Assembly: GCA_030673345.1 (NCBI GenBank)
Contig: DAOVJH010000075.1
Span: 1-6,997, forward strand
Source: Pseudomonadota bacterium
Lineage (GTDB): Bacteria > Pseudomonadota > Gammaproteobacteria > SZUA-229
Direction of reading: 5' to 3'
DNA length: 6,997 nucleotides
Part shown: piece by piece, positions 1 through 4,945 of the stretch
Position numbering within the stretch: the first letter of the stretch is position 1
Layout of the letters: the number at the start of each line of letters is the position of its first letter
Position numbers and translations under genes: made by a program
The notes under the pieces: model-generated
The model's database searches: none
What the model was told of the DNA's origin: nothing
What the model saw: the letters and a program-made list of their open reading frames with translations, nothing else

Positions 1-138
1 TACAACGATGAAATCATCCACTTCGAGTTTATCATCCTGCATCATAAACAGACTGACATCACGCGTTACACCTTTCGCCTCACAGTGTGCTGTGAAGCCA
101 TCGATGGATTTAATTTGCATGGGTATACCTAGGCACAT
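1..138 (-). CDS. hypC: HypC/HupF-family hydrogenase maturation chaperone (5' part only)
   Basis: Reading the minus strand from the ATG at 138 gives 46 codons with no stop before the window edge, so the C-terminus is missing. The protein begins MCLGIP, the hallmark HypC start in which Cys2 carries the iron-ligand intermediate. It continues with GVTRDVSLFMM and VDDFIVV, which match the family's GVxRxVxL and GDxVxVH segments. In the known family, HypC works with HypD to build the Fe(CN)2CO unit and escorts it to the large-subunit precursor in the cytoplasm. A second in-frame ATG at 120 would remove the catalytic Cys, so 138 is the start. The gene diverges from the hydrogenase operon and is probably the first of a hyp cluster to the left (inference). 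A weak GGA ribosome site lies about 8 bases upstream. Confidence 0.9.
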   Translation of the reverse strand, partial: MCLGIPMQIKSIDGFTAHCEAKGVTRDVSLFMMQDDKLEVDDFIVV

Positions 139-165
139 AAAGCTGTCCAAAAAGAGGTTGATGTC

Positions 166-171
166 ATTGTA
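166..171 (-). promoter_or_regulatory. Candidate -10 box of the hypC promoter
   Basis: On the minus strand this reads TACAAT, 5 of 6 to the sigma70 -10 consensus. It predicts a start near 159 and a leader of about 20 bases before the hypC ATG at 138. The FNR-like palindrome would be centred near -42.5, consistent with activation from the same site as the opposite promoter. Confidence 0.4.
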
Positions 172-194
172 ACTTTAGAAAAACCATCAGCCAT

Positions 195-208
195 TTGACA
201 TATGTCAA
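195..208. promoter_or_regulatory. FNR/FixK/FnrN-like palindromic operator between divergent promoters
   Basis: TTGACATATGTCAA is a perfect 14-bp palindrome. It has the TTGA-N6-TCAA core of FNR/FixK/FnrN 'anaeroboxes' (consensus TTGAT-N4-ATCAA), with C/G at the innermost positions. It is centred at 201.5 in the intergenic region shared by hypC and the hydrogenase operon. Candidate -10 boxes on both sides put it near -41.5 (plus) and -42.5 (minus), the usual activating position for this family. Anaerobic activation of hyp/hup genes by FnrN is known in Rhizobium. That the same logic applies here is inference. TTGACA could also act as a sigma70 -35, but no good -10 lies 17 bp downstream. Confidence 0.55.
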
Positions 209-230
209 TAAGAGTAGCACGATACGCTGA

Positions 231-236
231 TAAAAA
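231..236 (+). promoter_or_regulatory. Candidate -10 box of the hydrogenase operon promoter
   Basis: TAAAAA (4 of 6 to TATAAT) would place transcription start near 243 and the palindrome centre at -41.5. That start lies downstream of the ATG at 202 and upstream of the ATG at 265, which supports the shorter protease. The match is weak and the call rests mainly on spacing to the FNR-like box. Confidence 0.35.
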
Positions 237-253
237 GTTACTTACAAACTATC

Positions 254-258
254 AAGGA
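254..258 (+). promoter_or_regulatory. Ribosome binding site deciding the protease start
   Basis: AAGGA sits 6 bases before the ATG at 265. The in-frame upstream ATG at 202 lies inside the FNR-like palindrome, has no Shine-Dalgarno sequence, and would add 21 residues not typical of the protease family. Confidence 0.7.
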
Positions 259-264
259 AACTCG

Positions 265-831
265 ATGAGCAGTGATGAAACTTTGATCCTTGGAATCGGC
301 AACACCTTACTCACAGACGAAGGTGCGGGCATCCACGCACTCAACCACCTTCAATCAGCCATTCCTAATATATGGCCTGCCAATCTATTTCCAGATGGCC
401 CAAACTTAAACTTCATCGATGGCGGCACACTCAGCTTCACCCTCGCCGTATGGATAGAAGACTGTACCAATCTAATCGTTTTTGATGCGACTGAACTGCA
501 TCAACCCCCGGGCACCGTTAATGTTTTTGTCGGTGCTGCAATGGATGAATTTCTTGGCACGACCAAACGCAGTGCACATGAGGTCGGACTCATCGATCTG
601 ATGGATATCGCACGCCTGACAGATCACCTTCCTGAAAAACGTGCATTGATCGGCATTCAGCCGGACAAGATGGTCTGGGGCATGGAGCCAACAGCAGCCG
701 TTCAAAACGCATTAGATGAAACCGTAACTGAAGCGGTGAAATTAATAAACCAATGGCAGAAAGTTAGCACAGGTCAAGATGCTTCAGCACCGAAAGATTA
801 TTCTGACAGTGGCAGTGGAGTTTTGAGGTAA
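265..831 (+). CDS. hynD: [NiFe] hydrogenase maturation endopeptidase, HupD/HyaD/HybD family
   Basis: This cytoplasmic protease (188 aa from the chosen start) removes the C-terminal tail of the large-subunit precursor after nickel insertion, locking the active site shut. The N-terminus carries the family motif LGIGNTLLTDEGAG. The three nickel-sensing residues seen in E. coli HybD have clear counterparts: Glu19 (in TDEG), Asp74 (in IVFDAT) and His105 (in RSAHEVGL). IDGGT at 51-55 is also typical. The tail after about residue 165 is polar and probably disordered. Its expected substrate is HynL, encoded further along the same operon, whose cleavable tail is visible. It is the first gene of the operon, with only 2 bases between its stop and the next ATG. 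A start at 202 is possible but less likely because of the ribosome site at 254-258 and the promoter layout. Confidence 0.93.
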   Translation: MSSDETLILGIGNTLLTDEGAGIHALNHLQSAIPNIWPANLFPDGPNLNFIDGGTLSFTLAVWIEDCTNLIVFDATELHQPPGTVNVFVGAAMDEFLGTTKRSAHEVGLIDLMDIARLTDHLPEKRALIGIQPDKMVWGMEPTAAVQNALDETVTEAVKLINQWQKVSTGQDASAPKDYSDSGSGVLR

Positions 832-833
832 TC

Positions 834-1244
834 ATGTCCAATTCTACAAGCGTACAATTCAATATTCAGGTCGGTGATGACCTGACACATAATGTAAAAC
901 CATTGCTGAATGAGATTAAACATGGGTTGGACAACCTGATAGAAACAGGCAGGACGACCATTATCGATCTGCGCAGCCTGCCACTTGCACCCGGTGAAGA
1001 AGAGAAAATTTTAAACACGCTGGGCCAGGGTGAAGTTCAGGCACAACTCAATGCACTGGGTCTGAGCGAGGTCACCGAAACACAATACGCAGGCGTGTGG
1101 ATCGTTACACACTACAATGATGAACAGCACATCATCAGCCGTTTTATTGAAGTTACAACCATGCCAGAGATCCTCTGTTCACAGACAGAGGATGTAATGG
1201 AAGCCTATAGCCGTCTTACCCTGGACTTAGCGGATAATCCATAG
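834..1244 (+). CDS. hupH: HupH/HyaF-like hydrogenase expression protein (single C-terminal-type domain)
   Basis: This 136-aa protein matches the conserved C-terminal region of HupH/HyaF. The visible pattern is LPLAPGEEEKILNTLGQGEV (49-68), then GLSEVTETQYAGVWIV (76-91), then EVTTMPEILCS near 106-116. Full HupH/HyaF proteins are about twice this length, so it appears to be a one-domain version, with only about 45 residues ahead of the motif. Family members are implicated in maturation of the exported small subunit; the exact biochemical role is unsettled. It follows the protease by 2 bases, has a GAGG ribosome site at 825-828, and ends 30 bases before hynS. This fits a chaperone made together with its client. 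There is no signal peptide or membrane segment, so it should act in the cytoplasm. Family assignment is by motif recognition only. Confidence 0.75.
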   Translation: MSNSTSVQFNIQVGDDLTHNVKPLLNEIKHGLDNLIETGRTTIIDLRSLPLAPGEEEKILNTLGQGEVQAQLNALGLSEVTETQYAGVWIVTHYNDEQHIISRFIEVTTMPEILCSQTEDVMEAYSRLTLDLADNP

Positions 1245-1274
1245 ACCTGATGTCTCACCGTCGGAGAAATAAGA

Positions 1275-2411
1275 ATGACAAATAACAAAGATAAGACTCT
1301 ACTGGACAATTCCGGTGTTGATAAAACCGGTGTTGATAAAACATTGGGCGAAGTGTTACGCAGTCAGGGCGTTTCGCGTCGCAGCTTTCTGAAATTCTGC
1401 GCAGCGACCGCTTCGATGATGGCGATGTCACCCGCGATGATTCCAAAAATTGCTCACGCATTAGAGAGTGCAAGGAGACCTTCCGTTATCTGGTTATCGT
1501 TTCAGGAATGCACCGGCTGCACTGAATCACTCACCCGTGCACATACTGCTACCATCGAGAGCCTGATCTTTGATTTTATCTCACTGGATTATCACCATAC
1601 GCTGCAGGCCGCGGCCGGACATGCCGCTGAAGAAGCACGTGAAGCGGCGATGAAAGAAAATGACGGCAAGTATCTGCTAGTCGTCGATGGTTCCATCCCG
1701 ATGGACAACCCCGGTTACTCCACGATAGCCGGCATCAGCAATTATGATATGTTGATGGAGACCGCCAAAGGCGCAGCCGCCATCATCGCTGTTGGCACTT
1801 GCGCAACATACGGCGGTATACCTCACGCAGATCCAAATCCTACCGGCGCCGTTTCGGTTGGTGATCTGATCAAAGATAAACCGATCATCAATGTACCCGG
1901 CTGCCCACCTATCCCTGTGGTGATCACCGGTGTACTGATGCACTTTTTAACCTTCGGCACTATTCCCGAACTTGATCATATCGGTCGTCCAAAAGTATTT
2001 TATGGGCAGAGCATTCATGACCGCTGTTATCGCAGACCTTTCTATGACAAAGGCCTGTTCGCAGAAACCTTTGATGATGAAGGCGCGAAAAAAGGCTGGT
2101 GTTTATACAAGCTGGGCTGCAAAGGTCCGACGACCTATAACGCATGCGCCACCACCAAATGGAATGATGGTACCAGCTGGCCGATCGAAGCTGGTCACCC
2201 ATGCCTTGGCTGTTCCGAACCTGATTTCTGGGATGGCGGCGGCTTCTACAAGTCACTCTCCATGCCGACTGAAAACATAACGCAGACCGCTATCTATACC
2301 GTAGCCGGTGCAGCGGCAGCAGGTGTTGCTCTGGGCGCGATGAACAAGAACAAAAAAAGCAGTGCGGTCGCAGCACATAATAAAACGACGATAGATGATC
2401 TGGAAAAATAA
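1275..2411 (+). CDS. hynS: [NiFe] hydrogenase small subunit, Tat-exported, Isp-type (group 1e)
   Basis: The small subunit (378 aa) carries electrons from the Ni-Fe site through three Fe-S clusters. A twin-arginine signal is plain: SRRSFLKFC at 34-42, a hydrophobic stretch, and likely cleavage after AHA (60-62). Proximal [4Fe-4S] ligands are Cys79 and Cys82 (ECTGCTE), Cys176 (GTCATYGG) and Cys210 (PGCPP). Distal cluster ligands are His248, Cys251, Cys276 and Cys282. Medial [3Fe-4S] ligands are Cys291, Cys310 and Cys313, with Pro303 at the usual non-ligand position. The extra cysteines of oxygen-tolerant enzymes are absent: Gly81 and Gly181 occupy those places. After FWD the protein continues with a small-residue hydrophobic stretch (about 338-356) and a lysine-rich tail, a possible membrane anchor. 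A GGAGA ribosome site lies at 1263-1267. It partners with HynL, with Isp1 as the likely electron acceptor. Confidence 0.97.
   Translation: MTNNKDKTLLDNSGVDKTGVDKTLGEVLRSQGVSRRSFLKFCAATASMMAMSPAMIPKIAHALESARRPSVIWLSFQECTGCTESLTRAHTATIESLIFDFISLDYHHTLQAAAGHAAEEAREAAMKENDGKYLLVVDGSIPMDNPGYSTIAGISNYDMLMETAKGAAAIIAVGTCATYGGIPHADPNPTGAVSVGDLIKDKPIINVPGCPPIPVVITGVLMHFLTFGTIPELDHIGRPKVFYGQSIHDRCYRRPFYDKGLFAETFDDEGAKKGWCLYKLGCKGPTTYNACATTKWNDGTSWPIEAGHPCLGCSEPDFWDGGGFYKSLSMPTENITQTAIYTVAGAAAAGVALGAMNKNKKSSAVAAHNKTTIDDLEK
1312..1341 (+). repeat. Perfect 15-bp in-frame tandem duplication inside hynS
   Basis: CCGGTGTTGATAAAA occurs twice back to back (1312-1326, 1327-1341). It encodes GVDKT twice (residues 14-18 and 19-23) in the n-region of the Tat signal, before the twin arginines. 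The two copies are identical, which suggests a recent duplication or slippage event. It keeps the frame and should lie in the cleaved signal peptide. Confidence 0.95.
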
Positions 2412-2456
2412 CCTTAAATTTAAGAGTCGCTATCATGAAAAAACGAGGACCGAATA

Positions 2457-3116
2457 ATGACTGAGATTGAGTTCCTGAACTGGGTACGCGGACCAGGTTT
2501 TCAGATTGCCGTTGTTATCTTTATCGCCGGCATTATCATTCGTTTCGCCGAGATTTTATTGTTGGGCCGTAAAACTAATCTTGCCGAAGCCAAAGGTTCG
2601 GAGATGAGCGGTGGTCTTCGCACAATTGTTACAAGATCATTCCCTGATAGAGGAACCTTCCAGCGTTCAACGTTTACTATTGTTGCAGGTTACATTTTTC
2701 ATATAGGACTTTTTGTAACGATATTCTTATTCGCACCGCACATTTTAATGTTTAAAGATGTAATCGGTTTCAGCTGGCCATCGTTACCTACACCCGTGGT
2801 CGATGCCGTAGCAGTCGTAACGATCATTGCCCTGCTGGCAGTGCTCGCCCATCGTATGAGTAACACGGTACTTAAGTTTCTGACGAACACGGAAGACCTC
2901 CTCGTCTGGCTCGTTACCATACTGCCGCTGATCACCGGCTATATCGCTTTTCACCGTATCGGTATGACCGCACCATCGCTGCTCGCCATCCACATACTCA
3001 GTGTCGAGTTATTACTTGTTATCTTACCGTTCACCAAACTGATGCATGCGTTTACTTTTGTTTTATCACGCTGGTATAACGGCGCCATTTCAGGATACAG
3101 AGGAGTTGAGTCATGA
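2457..3116 (+). CDS. isp1: Isp1, NarI/DsrM-like membrane cytochrome b subunit
   Basis: Isp1 (219 aa) is the membrane electron carrier that replaces the usual HupC-type cytochrome b in Isp hydrogenases. About five hydrophobic helices are visible: near residues 15-36, 73-93, 114-131, 147-165 and 173-192. Histidines in or near them are candidate heme b ligands: His82 (IFHIG), His132 (LAHRM), His179 (AIHIL) and His197 (LMHAF). The 18-residue gap between His179 and His197 equals that between the NarI ligands His187 and His205. Family members (NarI, DsrM, HmeC) carry electrons between periplasmic and cytoplasmic partners and may touch the quinone pool. A GAGGA ribosome site lies at 2445-2449. The stop overlaps the isp2 start in an ATGA, so the pair is translationally coupled. 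Membrane topology and heme number are inferred. Confidence 0.92.
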   Translation: MTEIEFLNWVRGPGFQIAVVIFIAGIIIRFAEILLLGRKTNLAEAKGSEMSGGLRTIVTRSFPDRGTFQRSTFTIVAGYIFHIGLFVTIFLFAPHILMFKDVIGFSWPSLPTPVVDAVAVVTIIALLAVLAHRMSNTVLKFLTNTEDLLVWLVTILPLITGYIAFHRIGMTAPSLLAIHILSVELLLVILPFTKLMHAFTFVLSRWYNGAISGYRGVES

Positions 3117-4369
3117 GTGCTTCTTTAGAAAAAGGCATTAATGCACTGAAAGAACAGGTCGATTCAACAGTCGCATCATTCTTCAGCAGCTGCGTACATT
3201 GCGGCATATGTTCTGAAGCCTGTCTGTTTTATACAGAGACAGGTTGCCCAACATCAACCCCCATTCATAAAGCCGAACCACTGCGCCGCATCTGGAAATC
3301 AGAGTACACCTTACTGGGGCGTGTCGGAAAAATGTTCGGTCTGACAGCAAAGGTTGATGAAGAGATGCTGACCAAATGGGAAACGCGGGTCTATGACAAC
3401 TGTACCTTATGCGGCCGCTGCTCGATGGTGTGCCCGATGGGCATTGATATCGCACTGTTGATCCGAAAAACACGGGAAGGCATGGCAGCTGCCGGTCATG
3501 CACCGGAAGATTTGATCGGCGCCACTAAACGGGCGGTCACCATCGGCAGTCCCATGGGTGTAAAACTGCCTGCATTGCTGGCGCAGATCAAACACGTCGA
3601 AAAAGATACCGGTCTGAAGATTCCACTCGATGTCGAAGGCGCGGAATACATGCTGTTATTATCTTCGATGGAGATCATGAACTTCCCTGAATTCATCGGA
3701 GCCATCGCCAAGATATTTACAAAGGCTGGTGTCAGCTGGACTATCTCAAGCGAAGCTTTTGAAGCGACCAACAGCGGTATCCAGATCGGCGTTGCAGATA
3801 TTGCCGCTGAACTGGTGCAGCGCATCGTCGATGCTGCAGAAAAATTAAAAGTTAAAACCGTCATCAGCCCTGAGTGCGGCCATGCCTACATGGCCATCCG
3901 CTGGGAAGGACCTAACCTGGTCGGCAAACCGTTTAGTTTCAAGGTACGCCACATCCTGGAAATACTGGATGAATTCCGCAAAGACGGCCGTTTGAAAATC
4001 ACCGGTAAAGAAACACAGCGTCTCACCTATCACGACCCCTGCCAGATCTCACGTCGAGGCGGCGTTATCGAGCAGCCACGCAAGCTGATCGATATGTTCT
4101 CTGATAACTTTGTTGAGATGCCCGATCACGGCAAGATGAACTGGTGCTGCGGTGCCGGCGGCGGTGTCAGTTCTAACGAACGCGCAGACGAGGTTCGCCT
4201 CAAGGTCTTCCAGCGCAAAAAAGATCAACTCGATGAGATAAAACCTGATGCTATTGTCAGTGCCTGTTCAAACTGCCGCATTCATCTCGAAGATGGACTT
4301 GAAGAATACAACATGGATATTCCGCTGTTGAGCTTAACTGAAACACTTGCCGAACACCTGGCGGAGTAG
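3113..4369 (+). CDS. isp2: Isp2, DsrK/HdrD-like cytoplasmic iron-sulfur protein
   Basis: Isp2 (418 aa) is a soluble, signal-less Fe-S protein expected to dock on Isp1 at the cytoplasmic face. Two ferredoxin-type [4Fe-4S] motifs are complete: Cys27/30/33/37 and Cys97/100/103/107. The second CCG domain is also complete: DPC at Cys310, CCGAGGG at Cys345-346, and CSNC at Cys385/388. This is the site that in HdrB/HdrD holds a thiol-active cluster. The first CCG domain is degenerate, keeping only Cys255 in ECGHAY, where serines stand at expected cysteine positions (about 184-185 and 212-213). ECGHAY followed by RWEG recalls DsrK and HmeD. The 4-base overlap with isp1 and a GAGGAG ribosome site at 3100-3105 indicate coupled translation. 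The final electron partner (quinone, thiol or sulfur carrier) cannot be read from the sequence. Confidence 0.93.
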   Translation: MSASLEKGINALKEQVDSTVASFFSSCVHCGICSEACLFYTETGCPTSTPIHKAEPLRRIWKSEYTLLGRVGKMFGLTAKVDEEMLTKWETRVYDNCTLCGRCSMVCPMGIDIALLIRKTREGMAAAGHAPEDLIGATKRAVTIGSPMGVKLPALLAQIKHVEKDTGLKIPLDVEGAEYMLLLSSMEIMNFPEFIGAIAKIFTKAGVSWTISSEAFEATNSGIQIGVADIAAELVQRIVDAAEKLKVKTVISPECGHAYMAIRWEGPNLVGKPFSFKVRHILEILDEFRKDGRLKITGKETQRLTYHDPCQISRRGGVIEQPRKLIDMFSDNFVEMPDHGKMNWCCGAGGGVSSNERADEVRLKVFQRKKDQLDEIKPDAIVSACSNCRIHLEDGLEEYNMDIPLLSLTETLAEHLAE

Positions 4370-4415
4370 TCATCAAGCCATAAACATCAAGCAATGGCCA
4401 TAAAGATTCAAATAT

Positions 4416-4421
4416 GGGGAG
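4416..4421 (+). promoter_or_regulatory. Ribosome binding site deciding the start of the unknown gene
   Basis: GGGGAG is 8 bases before the ATG at 4430. The earlier in-frame ATG at 4394 has no comparable site, so 4430 is preferred. Confidence 0.6.
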
Positions 4422-4429
4422 CGATTGAA

Positions 4430-4891
4430 ATGAGTCAGATAAACAACGACACAGAATTCAGACAGGCATTGAGTGACCTGGATGAGGCTCAGCAAAGAAC
4501 CGTTGCAGCGATGTTCGTCGAACATGTACTCGCACTGAGCGACGATGACAGGGTAAGACGTGCCGTTAAAGTTGCAACGGACAACAGCGCGTCAGAAGGT
4601 GAGATATCAGACGCACTGAAATCAGCAAAATCCGCCATCATGGACTGCTCCACACGTTGCGGCGCTGAGGGTAACTGGACTGACCAGGCAGGTTACTTTG
4701 TTGCCCGGGCAGCGGTTGCGGCAGTAACACCAGCCAGGCAATCAAAATCAGGCGGTCCTGCATGGCAGGCGGCCATGAGCAGCAGAATGGCACAGACAAG
4801 CATACTGATAGACAATGACTCCGGTGAAATACCGGAACATTCAGAAAACAAATGGCAGTACGGCATATTATCTGACTATCTAAAATCATAA
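4430..4891 (+). CDS. Unrecognised alanine-rich helical protein between isp2 and hynL
   Basis: I do not recognise this 153-aa protein. It has no signal peptide and no convincing membrane helix, so it is probably cytoplasmic. The composition suggests mostly amphipathic helices: residues 8-36 (acidic and Gln-rich), 40-72, and 85-100 (alanine-rich). A Cys-x3-Cys pair sits at 73 and 77 (DCSTRC), and a well-defined DDDRVRRAV segment at 38-46. The region around residues 100-110 is probably a flexible linker. The tail has three aromatic residues (Trp142, Tyr144, Tyr150). The DDR-R-A pattern followed by Ala-rich helices vaguely recalls helical 'putative immunity protein'-like families, but this is too weak for a call. 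Its place between isp2 and hynL, 54 bases before hynL and on the same strand, suggests a role in assembly or electron transfer of this hydrogenase (inference). A start at 4394 would add 12 residues. Confidence 0.8.
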   Translation: MSQINNDTEFRQALSDLDEAQQRTVAAMFVEHVLALSDDDRVRRAVKVATDNSASEGEISDALKSAKSAIMDCSTRCGAEGNWTDQAGYFVARAAVAAVTPARQSKSGGPAWQAAMSSRMAQTSILIDNDSGEIPEHSENKWQYGILSDYLKS

Positions 4892-4945
4892 GCGAATTTT
4901 ATATACAGGCAGCTTAAACAGAATTCATAAGAAGAGAGAATAAAC

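Noticed and set aside
202..264. 21-residue N-terminal extension of the protease
   Set aside because: It begins inside the palindrome, has no ribosome site, and the family motif starts right after the ATG at 265.
472..705. Opposite-strand open frame within the protease gene
   Set aside because: Shadow of a well-supported gene. The same applies to opposite-strand or shifted frames inside hynS, isp1, isp2, the unknown gene and hynL, none of which shows family motifs.
2413..2424. CTTAAATTTAAG palindrome between hynS and isp1
   Set aside because: A/T-rich 12-bp palindrome without spacing to a promoter and without a T-run; no known regulator fits and it may be chance.
2435..2464. Nine-codon frame (MKKRGPNND) overlapping the isp1 start
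   Set aside because: Too short and lacking its own ribosome site; it spans the isp1 Shine-Dalgarno sequence by chance, though translational coupling cannot be fully excluded.
4394..4429. 12-residue N-terminal extension of the unknown gene
   Set aside because: No Shine-Dalgarno sequence; GGGGAG at 4416-4421 favours the ATG at 4430.
4430..4891. Immunity-protein-like assignment for the unknown gene
   Set aside because: Based only on a faint DDR-R-A pattern and Ala-rich helices; no toxin gene nearby and the hydrogenase context argues otherwise.
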